From the NCBI RefSeq assembly GCF_041435355.1, contig NZ_CP108442.1:806001-870000 (forward strand): DNA of 64,000 nt, in the 5' to 3' direction. This stretch comes from Streptomyces sp. NBC_01276. GTDB lineage: Bacteria; Actinomycetota; Actinomycetes; Streptomycetales; Streptomycetaceae. Positions 44,768-53,043 of this stretch are shown here, piece by piece; position 1 is the stretch's first letter; each line of letters begins with the position of its first letter. The notes beneath the pieces were generated by a model. That model did no database searches. It was not told the origin of the DNA and saw only the letters and a program-made list of their open reading frames with translations. A program made the translations under genes and the position numbers.

Positions 44768-45937
44768 TCAAGGGGCCAGGGTGAGGTCACCATGGTTGGA
44801 CTTGGCGAGCGACCGCCCGATGACCATGCGCTGAATCTGGTTCGTGCCTTCGAAGATCTGAGTCAACTTGGCCTCACGCATGTACCGTTCGACCGGGAAC
44901 TCGCGCGTGTAGCCGACCCCGCCGAGGACCTGAACCGCATCAGTGGTGACACGCATCGCGTTGTCGGTCGCGACGAGCTTCGCGATCGACGCCTCACGGC
45001 TGAAGGGCAGTCCCGCGTCCTTCAACCGGGCGGCATGGAGGGTCGCAGCACGCGCTGAAAACACCGCGGCCTCCATGTCGGCGAGCAGGAACGCGACTCC
45101 CTGGTGGTCGATGATGCGTGATCCGAACGTCTCCCGATCGCGTGCATAGGCGATCGCGTGGTCGAGAGCGCCCTGGGCGAGACCGACCGCGACGGCCGCG
45201 ATACCGAGACGGCCGGAATCCAGGCTCGCGAGAGCGATACGCAGGCCGCCGCCCTCGGCACCGATACGCCGCTCGACCGGGACACGGACGTCCCGGAGGA
45301 CCATGGTCGCCGTCGTGGACCCGGTCAAGCCCATCTTCCGTTCGGGTACATCAGCGGTGAGGCCCTCGGTGCCAGCGGGGATCATGAAGCACGAGATACC
45401 CGTGCGGTCCTCCGAGGTGCGGGCCATGACCTTGTAGTAGTCTGCGTGGCCACCGTGGGTCGTCCAGGCTTTCGCACCGTTCAGGACGTAGTGATCGCGG
45501 TCCAGACGGGCCCGGGTCCGCAGCGCGGCCGGGTCCGAGCCGGCGTGCGGCTCCGAGAGGCAGTAGGCACCCAGCAACTCGCCACCGAGCATCGCGGGCA
45601 GCCACTCCTGCTTCTGCTCCTCGGTGCCCGTCGTCGCCAGGCCGAAACACGACAGCACGTGCACGGAGACACCTACGCCGACCGAAGCCCACACGGACGC
45701 GATCTCTTCGACAACCTGCAGGTACACCTCGTAGGACAGGCCGCTGCCGCCGTACGCCTCGGAGTACGGCAAACCGAGCAGGCCGACGCGTCCGAGGAGC
45801 CTGAACACGTCACGAGGGAATGCCTCGTTCGCCTCATCGGCATCCGCTCGCGACGCGAGTTCATCGGCCGCCAGCTTCCGGACCAGCCTGATGAGGTCAA
45901 GGGATTCATCGTTCGGTAGCAGACGACGCGCGCTCAT
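44768..45937 (-). CDS. Acyl-CoA dehydrogenase
   Basis: 389 residues, full length for the family. Signatures: YGGSGLSYEVYLQVVEEIAS, the FAD motif AYCLSEPHAGSDPAALRTRA, WTTHGGHADYYKVMARTSED, DRETFGSRIIDHQGVAFLLA, QVLGGVGYTREFPVERYMRE, and catalytic Glu in TQIFEGTNQIQRMVIGRSLA. Cytosolic flavoenzyme oxidising acyl-CoA thioesters; chain length is not determinable. It is an intact gene surrounded by decayed DNA, with no evident operon partner. Confidence 0.9.
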   Translation of the reverse strand: MSARRLLPNDESLDLIRLVRKLAADELASRADADEANEAFPRDVFRLLGRVGLLGLPYSEAYGGSGLSYEVYLQVVEEIASVWASVGVGVSVHVLSCFGLATTGTEEQKQEWLPAMLGGELLGAYCLSEPHAGSDPAALRTRARLDRDHYVLNGAKAWTTHGGHADYYKVMARTSEDRTGISCFMIPAGTEGLTADVPERKMGLTGSTTATMVLRDVRVPVERRIGAEGGGLRIALASLDSGRLGIAAVAVGLAQGALDHAIAYARDRETFGSRIIDHQGVAFLLADMEAAVFSARAATLHAARLKDAGLPFSREASIAKLVATDNAMRVTTDAVQVLGGVGYTREFPVERYMREAKLTQIFEGTNQIQRMVIGRSLAKSNHGDLTLAP

Positions 45938-46029
45938 GGCACCTTCCAGCTGGCGGGGCGAAACATCGTTCGGAGACGTCTGCGGGCCAAGGCACGCAAG
46001 ACGCTCTTCATGGACAGAGATCGAGACGC

Positions 46030-46400
46030 TCAGGGAAGGCCGGCCGCCGCGTGGGTCTCGGCGGTGGCGCGGGTGGTGTCCCTCAACCCGGACGGGATCA
46101 TGTTCACGCCGGTGGCGTCACAGGTGAGCACCAGCAGCTCGGCGGCGTCGTTACGAGCTGCCGGGTACGTGCAGGTTCGGCGCCGGCGAGCGGTACGCGA
46201 CCCGTGAGATGTCCACGCGTTCGACGGTGGTGGCCAACTGCCGCGCATGCCCACGCTCCGCGCGCGTGCGCGCCCGCCCGTCCGCGCCGTCACATCCCGG
46301 CGGCGCCGCGGCAGCACGAATATCGAGCCGGTCCTGCACCAGCACCCGCCCCGCGAACGTGACGTAGTCCTCGTGAAGGCATCGGCGGAGCTCGGACACT
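46030..46400 (-). mobile_element. ISKra4-family transposase remnant
   Basis: Two frames on the reverse strand carry ISKra4-type text: TVERVDISRVAYRSPAPNLH (normally ...V-RLAYR-PG-PNL-PAD) and, frameshifted, ELLVLTCDATGVNMIPSGLR (normally LV-T-DAKGV-M-P--LR). The catalytic remainder is missing. Confidence 0.55.
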
Positions 46401-46484
46401 TAAGGCGCCACCAGGTCTTCTTCCTTGCGCGGTCAGGCAGATCAGCCCGGCCGACGAGGAGAAGACCGTCCTCTTGCCACACGT

Positions 46485-46649
46485 TCACCCGCTCGCCGCG
46501 ACGGCCTTCTTCGAACGGTGTCGGATCACTTCCGTCCGGCGGGGCAGCACCTTCGGACCAAGCCCCTCCACCGCCTGCCGACAACACACCGGACCGGCAT
46601 ACCGGGCCTCCCGCACCCGGAGCAGCCGCAGCACCTCATCACAGCTCAT
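46485..46649 (-). CDS. Short unassigned frame
   Basis: 54 residues from ATG 46649, beginning MSCDEVLRLLRVREARYAGP and rich in Arg, with a CxxC-like CC. Codon bias looks coding, but the family is not recognised and there is no good ribosome site. It may be another gene fragment. The surrounding 46421-47098 interval otherwise shows nothing I can name. Confidence 0.25.
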   Translation of the reverse strand: MSCDEVLRLLRVREARYAGPVCCRQAVEGLGPKVLPRRTEVIRHRSKKAVAASG

Positions 46650-47098
46650 CCGACCCACCTCTCGCGCCAGCTGATCAACCAGCTACCGCAACGAGACGGG
46701 CATCACGCCGGACACGGGCGACCCCGCTAACCTCACCCAACGGGGACACGCACCCGAGGTGAAGAACGTCCCCGGCCGGCCCGACACCGACAAGCTGGAT
46801 ACGGTCCGGCTGCCCAAGGTCGCCTGCGGCATTTGGCCAGTGCGGTGATCGAGTCGATCGAGCGTGCGGCGGGGACGGTCGCGTTCTGTGTGTACTCCGC
46901 AGTGCCGACGGCGAGGTGCTCAAGATGAGGAGTGGTGTCGCGGCGTGTGCACGGCCGATGGGCACGCCGGCTCGCTGACGTGCGCGTCGAAGGAGTCCCG
47001 GCGGGCGTCGAACTCGTGGTGCGCGGTCGAGATGGCTCAATCCGCCGTGTCCGGCGACGACGTTCGCCGAGCAGGTCGAGGGGCCGACGAGCCCGCAG

Positions 47099-47410
47099 CA
47101 TCCGGTGGTATCTGATCGTCAAGGTCATGGAGGCTCACACCGACGCCGTTCGGGTGGTTCTGTATGCCGAGCGGTCACTCAAGGCGCGCTGCAACTGCCC
47201 GGCGGCACCTTGCGGGAGTGGGATCGGGGGACCCGTCAAGGGCCCTCTGCCTCCCCAGTGTCGGCAAACATGTTCGTGCAGTACGCGTTCGACACCTGGT
47301 TGGACCGGGCGTTCCCCACCGCCCAGTTCGAGCGCTGTACCGATGACGCGGTGGCGTGCTGCGTCAGTGAGCGGCAGGCCGGACAAGGGCTGGCCGCGCT
47401 GGGAGACAGG
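47099..47410 (+). mobile_element. Group II intron reverse transcriptase/maturase remnant
   Basis: One frame reads WYLIVKVMEAHTDAVRVVLY; after a frameshift near 47190 the next reads LQLPGGTLREWDRGTRQGPS, ANMFVQYAFDTWLDRAFPTA, FERCTDDAVACCVSERQAG. In intact proteins these are the GTPQGG, LANL, HYAFD and RYADD motifs. Here QGG is damaged and YADD reads CTDD, so it is dead. No intron RNA domain V/VI was recognised. Confidence 0.7.
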
Positions 47411-47514
47411 CGTGATCGTCGGCCTTTGCGTTGGTCAGCGCGAAGGTGGCAGGCCGCGCAGGGTGCAGAGCAGGTGCAGGTGCACGCCGCGGAAGTGCAT
47501 AGAGTGCGGGCGTG

Positions 47515-47559
47515 GAGGGAGTCCAGGTCAGGCGTCACAGCCGGCCTTTGGACTCCCTC
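47515..47559. repeat. 11-bp inverted repeat upstream of the decarboxylase gene
   Basis: GAGGGAGTCCA (47515-47525) pairs with TGGACTCCCTC (47549-47559). It lies 66 bp before the decarboxylase start. It could insulate the gene from the decayed elements upstream or act as a leader hairpin. Confidence 0.45.
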
Positions 47560-47624
47560 GCTTCATCTCATGCGTGCCAGCAGGCCCTTGGCATCATTCA
47601 TCCAGTCGGAGCGGGAGTTCACAC

Positions 47625-48935
47625 GTGAGGCTTCAGACCACTGACGTGCGCCAGATCGCCGAACCGCGTCGGACGGCCGACCATGGCAGAACCGGCCACC
47701 GCGCCCCGACCGCGCAGGCCACTGTCCACGCATCCACCGCGCCCCTCCGCGACCACCCCGCCCTGCGCGCCGCGCTCGCCGCCGCCATCGAGGACACCAT
47801 CATCTACGACCTGGACGGCATCGGTCGCCAGTACGCCGCCCTGTGCGCCGAACTGCCCGGCGTCGCCCTCCGGTTCGCGATGAAGGCCTGCCCGGTGGAC
47901 GAGGTGCTCGGCCACCTCGCCCGGCTCGGCTCCGGCTTCGACGCGGCGAGCCCGCAGGAGATCGCCCAGGCGCTGCGCACCGGGGTGGCCCCCGGGCTGA
48001 TCCACTACGGCAACACCGTCAAGTCCGACCGCAACATCGCCGAGGCCTACCGGCTGGGTGTACGCGACTACGCCACCGACTGCCTGGAGGACGTCGGCGC
48101 GATCGCCGAACACGCCCCCGGCTCGCGGGTGTTCTGCCGACTGGCGACCACCGGCGAGGGCGCGCTGTGGGGCCTCAGCCGCAAGTTCGGCTGCTCGCCC
48201 GAGGACGCCCTGCGGGTGCTCGGCGCCGCCCGGAGCGCCGGGCTGGTGCCCTCCGGCCTGTCGGTGCACGTCGGCTCCCAGCAGATGACCGCCGAGGCCT
48301 GGGTTGCGGCGGTCGACTCGCTGGCGGCGGTCCTGGAGGCGCTCGGCCGGCGCGGCATCACCCCGGACCGCATCAACCTCGGCGGCGGACTGCCCGCCCT
48401 CGGCGTCCTCGACCGGCGCGGCCGGCCGTTGGAACCGCCGCTGGACAAGATGTTCGTGGTGATCCGCGAGGGCATGGAACGGCTGCGTGCCGTCAACGCC
48501 GCCCCGCTGGACTTCCTGCTGGAGCCCGGTCGCCACCTGGTCGCCGACCACGGAGCGATCCGCGCCCACGTCGCCCGGCTCTCTTCCCGACATCGGCTCG
48601 ACGGCACCCGCGAGGACTGGCTCTACCTGAGCTGCGGCAAGTTCAACGGCCTGTACGAGATGGACCAGTTGCAATACCGCCTGGAGTTCCCCACCCATTC
48701 CGGCGGGCAGTTCGTCGACGCCATGGTGGCCGGCCCGACCTGCGACAGCGACGACGCGTACGCCCAGGAGGACGGCCTGGTACGGGTCCCGTGCGCGATC
48801 ACCTCCGGCGACCCGGTGTGGGTCCACTCCTGCGGCGCGTACGCCGCCGCCTACGCCACCCGGGGGTTCAACGGCTTCGCGCCGCTGCCGTACACCTGCG
48901 TCGGAGGCCCGGCTCCGGACGGAGGAGACGCATGA
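47625..48935 (+). CDS. Fold-III PLP-dependent ornithine/lysine-type decarboxylase
   Basis: 436 residues; GTG 47625 has GGGAG 7 bases upstream (a GTG at 47643 is an alternative). PLP Lys87 is in LRFAMKACPVDEVL. Further family motifs are GLSVHVGSQQMTAEAW, the Gly-rich PDRINLGGGLPA, LLEPGRHLVAD (PLP phosphate), and GPTCDSDDAYAQED with the substrate/dimer-interface Cys and Asp. The CDSxD form is typical of ornithine/lysine decarboxylases rather than LysA. The product would be a diamine such as putrescine or cadaverine. The stop overlaps the next gene (ATGA). Confidence 0.85.
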   Translation: MRLQTTDVRQIAEPRRTADHGRTGHRAPTAQATVHASTAPLRDHPALRAALAAAIEDTIIYDLDGIGRQYAALCAELPGVALRFAMKACPVDEVLGHLARLGSGFDAASPQEIAQALRTGVAPGLIHYGNTVKSDRNIAEAYRLGVRDYATDCLEDVGAIAEHAPGSRVFCRLATTGEGALWGLSRKFGCSPEDALRVLGAARSAGLVPSGLSVHVGSQQMTAEAWVAAVDSLAAVLEALGRRGITPDRINLGGGLPALGVLDRRGRPLEPPLDKMFVVIREGMERLRAVNAAPLDFLLEPGRHLVADHGAIRAHVARLSSRHRLDGTREDWLYLSCGKFNGLYEMDQLQYRLEFPTHSGGQFVDAMVAGPTCDSDDAYAQEDGLVRVPCAITSGDPVWVHSCGAYAAAYATRGFNGFAPLPYTCVGGPAPDGGDA

Positions 48936-49489
48936 CCGACACCCGGCTCCGGCTGTTTCGGGAGGAGGACTGGGACGAGGTGGTCGCGCTGGAGGAACGC
49001 GCCTACGCCGCGAGCGGCCTGTCCGAAGGGCGGGAGGCGCTCCGCTCCCGACACCGCGCCTCGCCCTCGACCTGCTTCGTACTGGAGCACGCGGGTGGCT
49101 TCGGAGGCTATCTGCTCGCATTGCCTTACCCACTGTTCCGCTGCCCGGACCTGAGCCTGGCCGAGGAAGGCGCGGCACAGGAGAGCAACGGGGGAAGCAA
49201 CCTGCACACCCACGACCTGGCGATCGTCGAGCGGGCGCGCGGCCGGGGCCTGGCCCGCCGGATGCAGCGGCATCTGGAGGAGACCGGGCGGGCGGCCCGC
49301 TACCGGACCCTTTCTCTGGTCGCCGTGCGCGGCTCCGAGGCGCTGTGGTCCCGGCTGGGCTACCGTGCCCGGCCCGAGATCGGGCTGCCCGCGAGCTACG
49401 GTACCGAGGCGGTCTACATGGCGAAGCCGCTGGAACCCGCTGATACCGGTTCGACTCTCGGATCCTCTCCCAGAGCCGAAGTGGGCTGA
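48932..49489 (+). CDS. GNAT family N-acetyltransferase
   Basis: 185 residues, start overlapping the decarboxylase stop by 4 bases. GNAT motif A is visible in HDLAIVERARGRGLARRMQR (R-x-x-G-x-G-L-A, acetyl-CoA pyrophosphate loop), followed by YRTLSLVAVRGSEALWSRLG and a C-terminal strand. Translational coupling suggests it acylates the amine made by the decarboxylase; that is an inference from gene order. Confidence 0.85.
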   Translation: MTDTRLRLFREEDWDEVVALEERAYAASGLSEGREALRSRHRASPSTCFVLEHAGGFGGYLLALPYPLFRCPDLSLAEEGAAQESNGGSNLHTHDLAIVERARGRGLARRMQRHLEETGRAARYRTLSLVAVRGSEALWSRLGYRARPEIGLPASYGTEAVYMAKPLEPADTGSTLGSSPRAEVG

Positions 49490-50394
49490 TGCGGATGTCC
49501 TCCGTATCCGACGAGTTCCGCCGCTCTCAACCGGCCGTCAGGGCACTGCTCTTCGTCCACGGATTCCAGTACGCCACCTGGGTCTTTGGACACTTGCCGA
49601 GTCGTGAACGCGTTCGTCCTGCCCGGACAGGCCGGCCGCAGCAGCAGCAGCAGCACAGCTGATCAAAATGCCGGGGTAATCGCCGGTCTCGGCAGCAGTA
49701 CCGCCGACGCCACCGCGACCATCCCCGGCGCCCTCGCCACCGTCGGCACTCCACCCGAGGCCACGGCTGTCTTTCGCCGAGGACCTGCTCGACCACCCTG
49801 CCGGGACGGTGAGACGTGGTACCTCGAAGGAGCTGACTCCCCTCTCGGTGGGGTCGGCACCACTACCCACGCCGGAAGTCCCACCGAACGCACGAGTCGT
49901 CGAGCGCTGACAAGCGGGCCTCGCCTCTCGCCACGCGCGACAAGCGTCCACACACCGAGGTGGCCGGCAGTCGCCTCGGGCAGGAACGTGGCGAGGGTCG
50001 TACGAAATGAACTTCGCCATGTGGAGCGGCCGTCGCTCACGCGGTCCGGAGCGTGGGCGCCACGTGTGGTGGGTGCGGGGCTGCCGCCGCAGAACGCCTG
50101 GTGTGTTGCCCGGTACCGGGGTCTGGTGCACACGTACGATGCCCCCAGCTCGCGCAGGTTCCCCGCGGCCTATGTCGGCAGGTGTGGCGCTCGACGGCAA
50201 CGGCGCGTGGCCCGATCCCCTCACCTCGGATGACGCCGTGCCTGCGACCACTTCGCCACAGGCACAGGCACGGTCAAGGATCTGCTCCGCGCCATCCGGG
50301 GCCGCATCCTGCTGAGCCCCGTGAAGCTTGACGGCGACCAGCAGGCCTTTGACCAACTCATGGACCAGGAGCCGAGGAGCAGAGCCCGTGCTCG
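49490..50394. other. Gap of about 900 bp without a supported gene
   Basis: Several frames are open but none has family-like text or a good start. It contains a CAG microsatellite at 49638-49655. A short phrase (VALDGNGAWP, about 50180) recalls the prenyltransferase DGNGRWA motif but nothing around it agrees. It is probably decayed DNA between the two outward-facing ends of the biosynthetic genes. Confidence 0.5.
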
Positions 50395-51744
50395 TCAGTA
50401 GCGCCAGCGGACGGCCTCGATGACGTCCGCATCCGTGTGCATCGCGAACAGCTCCGCCTCCGCCCGCCGGACGGCCAGCACGGCCTCGTACAACTCGGGA
50501 CCGAGAGCCTGCCGCAGCAGTGCGGACTTCTCGTAGGCGTCGATCGCCTCCGGCAGGCTCGCCGGGAGGCGCTCGGCCGCGCCGAGGGAGGCGGGGTCGC
50601 TCGGGGTTTCGGGCGGGAGGGGCAGGCCGGCGTCCAGGCCGGCGAGTCCGGCGGCCAGCACGCCGCCGATCTCAAGGTACGGGTTGGCGGCGGCGTCGAA
50701 GCACTTGAACTCGGCATTGGCCTGCCCGGCGGCGGAGCCGGTGATCAGGCGCAGCGCCGCCTCACGGTTCTCCAGACCCCAGCAGCGGTAGGCCCCGGCA
50801 AAGCGGGAGGGGACCAGCCGCAGGTAGGAGGCGACGCTGGGCGCGCCGAGGGTGAGCAGGGCGGGAAGCTCGGCCAGTACGCCCGCGAAGAACTGCTCGG
50901 CGTCGGGGTGCAGCCCGTGACGGCCGGGGCCGCCGTGCCCGAGGTTCCGGCCCTCTCGCCAGAGGCTGAGATGCAGGTGGCCGCCGTTGCCGACCGAGCC
51001 CTCGGTGAAGACGGGCGCGTACGAGACCCGCAGGCCGTGCCGGGCGGAGACGGCCCGGATGGTGTGGCGCACCAGCATCGTGGTGTCGGCCGCCTCGACC
51101 GGCCCCTCGGCGGCGACCGAGACCTCGAACTGCCCGGCGGCGTACTCGGGGTGGAGCTGGAGTACGGCCAACCCCTGGGCGGTGAGGGCGCGCAGCACCT
51201 CCCGCAGGTAGTCGGAGTGCTCGATGAAACGGGTCATCCCGTACGCGGGCCCGACCGACGCGGGGGCCTCGGACGCGTCGGCCACCACCCACTCGACCTC
51301 GATCCCGGCTCGCACCGACAGCCCGCGCCGCTCGACGGCCTCGGTGACCTGGCCGGCGAATCGGCGCTGGCAGCCGGGGTGCGGGGTGCCGTCCTGGGTG
51401 TAGCGGTCGGCCGGGGCCCAGGCCCAGCCGGGCTGGGCGGCGAGCGGCGTGAGCCGGTCGAGGTCGGGGACGAGCCGCAGGTCGCCCACCGGGCCGGTAC
51501 TCGAAGGCGCAGTGGTGATGGAGTCGTCGACCAGGGCGACGTCGAAGCAGGGTACGGCGCCGACGCCGTACTCGGCGGCGTGTTCGAGCTGGGCGAGCGG
51601 TACGGACTTCACCCGGGTCAGCCCGGCGTTGTCGACCCAGCCGAACACCACCCCGTCGATTCCGTCGGCGGCGAGCTGGGCTCCGGCCGCCCGGGCCTGG
51701 GCGGCCCGCTCAGCTCGGGGGTACGTGGTGGCCATGCCGATCAT
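50395..51744 (-). CDS. Glutamine-synthetase-like ligase (gamma-glutamyl-amine type)
   Basis: 449 residues from ATG 51744 (a second ATG at 51735; neither has a strong site). GS catalytic-domain motifs are present: LHPEYAAGQFEVSVAAEGPV (metal Glu), VGNGGHLHLSLWREG (His/ATP), LRLVPSRFAGAYRCWGLENR, and AANPYLEIGGVLAAGLAGLD. The N-terminal beta-grasp is short (IDGVVFGWVDNAGLTRVKSV). This layout is seen in GlnA3/GlnA4-like enzymes that join glutamate to amines. With a diamine-forming decarboxylase nearby, a gamma-glutamyl-polyamine or amide-forming role in the adjacent cluster is plausible. Confidence 0.85.
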   Translation of the reverse strand: MIGMATTYPRAERAAQARAAGAQLAADGIDGVVFGWVDNAGLTRVKSVPLAQLEHAAEYGVGAVPCFDVALVDDSITTAPSSTGPVGDLRLVPDLDRLTPLAAQPGWAWAPADRYTQDGTPHPGCQRRFAGQVTEAVERRGLSVRAGIEVEWVVADASEAPASVGPAYGMTRFIEHSDYLREVLRALTAQGLAVLQLHPEYAAGQFEVSVAAEGPVEAADTTMLVRHTIRAVSARHGLRVSYAPVFTEGSVGNGGHLHLSLWREGRNLGHGGPGRHGLHPDAEQFFAGVLAELPALLTLGAPSVASYLRLVPSRFAGAYRCWGLENREAALRLITGSAAGQANAEFKCFDAAANPYLEIGGVLAAGLAGLDAGLPLPPETPSDPASLGAAERLPASLPEAIDAYEKSALLRQALGPELYEAVLAVRRAEAELFAMHTDADVIEAVRWRY

Positions 51745-51899
51745 GCTGGCGTTCGCGGCAGCCGGTGCGCCAGTGGCCGGCCGGGAGTTCACTCGTCCGT
51801 GAACGGTCGGACCTGCGACGTGACTCAGGACGCGTGCGCGGGAAGTCTCTCCGGTCGCTGAGCTTTTCAGGGCGGGCTGGGTGAGGTGAGTCGGGGGGC

Positions 51900-52211
51900 A
51901 GTGCGGTGGCGGTGAGGCAACCGCCGACAGGTGGGGCCGGAGGTGGATCCTGCGTAACGCGCGGCTGTGCGGTCGAGGCCGTCGGGTGTGTCGGAGGCAG
52001 TGTGGGTCATTGCTCTGCGCGTGAGTGACCGGACGGCGGCCTCGACGGGGTTCAGGCCGGGCGCGTACGGCGGCGGCCGGACCACGGTGAGTGCCGGGGC
52101 CGGGACGTGCGGGCCTTCCGCGAGGCGGTGCTGGGAGGAGTCGCGCCGGCTTTTCCCGCCCGGCGCCGGAGGGTGGCGCGCGAACTCGGAAGTCACCATG
52201 AAGCAGATCAC
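51900..52211 (-). mobile_element. IS630-family transposase C-terminal remnant
   Basis: The reverse strand contains LTVVRPPPYAPGLNPVEAAV followed by RSLTRR, matching the IS630 motif (V-LPPYAP-LNP-E--W--LKR) with the final catalytic Glu context retained but the W lost. The rest of the transposase is missing. The remaining part of the 51745-52524 gap shows no gene. Confidence 0.65.
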
Positions 52212-52524
52212 CGGTAATGGGTAAATCAGAAAAGAATTTCGCTCGGTGAGTTCGCCTCTGCAATTCGTAGCGGTCAGAACAGGGATGGCACTCGCATGAG
52301 TGAAACCCGCCGAGACCGTTTGGCCTCGGCAGTCATGACTGGGCTACGGTGATCGACGAGCGGACGGTTTACCTCATCGACAAGGAATTCAACCCGGCGG
52401 GGAGTCCGGCACGGGATATCGAGGATTCCGGAAATGGGTGCTTCCGCCTTCCCCGCTGTGCGTGCTCCGGAGTGCGCAGTGCCCTGGGTCCTCTGTCATA
52501 CATCTGCGTAGAAGTTGGAGCATC

Positions 52525-52833
52525 ATGCCGCCCGTCGTTCCGCCGTTCCTGATCGGTCTCATCGTCGCGCCACTGGCCAAGCGTGTCCTCAAGCCACTGA
52601 TGCGCGGTGTCGTCACGACGTCCGTCGGTCTTGTCATGGAGGTGAAGAAAGCGGCCCGAGAGGCCGGAGAGAACATCCACGACCTCGCGGTCGAGGTGGC
52701 TGCCGAGATGGTGGCGGCGCAGATCGCCTCCGGCGACGACCAACGGCCTGCCGAGGGTGCAGCCTCGAACGCCGAGAAGGACGAGGCCAGGACTCCGAAG
52801 ATCCGCGCGACCGTCGGTGCCGCGAAGGCGTAG
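52525..52833 (+). CDS. DUF5132 protein
   Basis: 102 residues; ATG 52525 follows TTGGAG. A hydrophobic N-terminus (PPVVPPFLIGLIVAPLAKRV) is followed by LKPLMRGVVTTSVGLVMEVK and an amphipathic helix with an acidic, Lys-rich tail. This is the DUF5132 pattern. Such genes are often next to HMA-domain transporters, and here an HMA-ABC fusion follows 210 bp downstream. A membrane-anchored helper is inferred. Confidence 0.75.
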   Translation: MPPVVPPFLIGLIVAPLAKRVLKPLMRGVVTTSVGLVMEVKKAAREAGENIHDLAVEVAAEMVAAQIASGDDQRPAEGAASNAEKDEARTPKIRATVGAAKA

Positions 52834-53043
52834 TGACGCCCTGATGCCCGCCCGCCGCCTGGGCGCGTCTTCCTGCCGACCTCGGAAGACGGGTCCTCGC
52901 GGCGGTCGGCCGTGGGCCTTCCGGCCGCGCCTCTTCCTCTCTCTCGGACTTTCCGCTCCGTCGCAGTGAATCCGTCGTGCGCCGAATTCCGTCGCGCCCG
53001 TTGACGGATTATCCGCGACCTCCGCAAACAGGTGATTGTACGC

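Noticed and set aside
49638..49655. CAG microsatellite
   Set aside because: A simple short triplet run in a non-coding gap; no evidence of function.
50160..50320. VALDGNGAWP phrase resembling polyprenyl synthase UppS
   Set aside because: Only about ten residues match; the flanking text in all frames does not continue the family.
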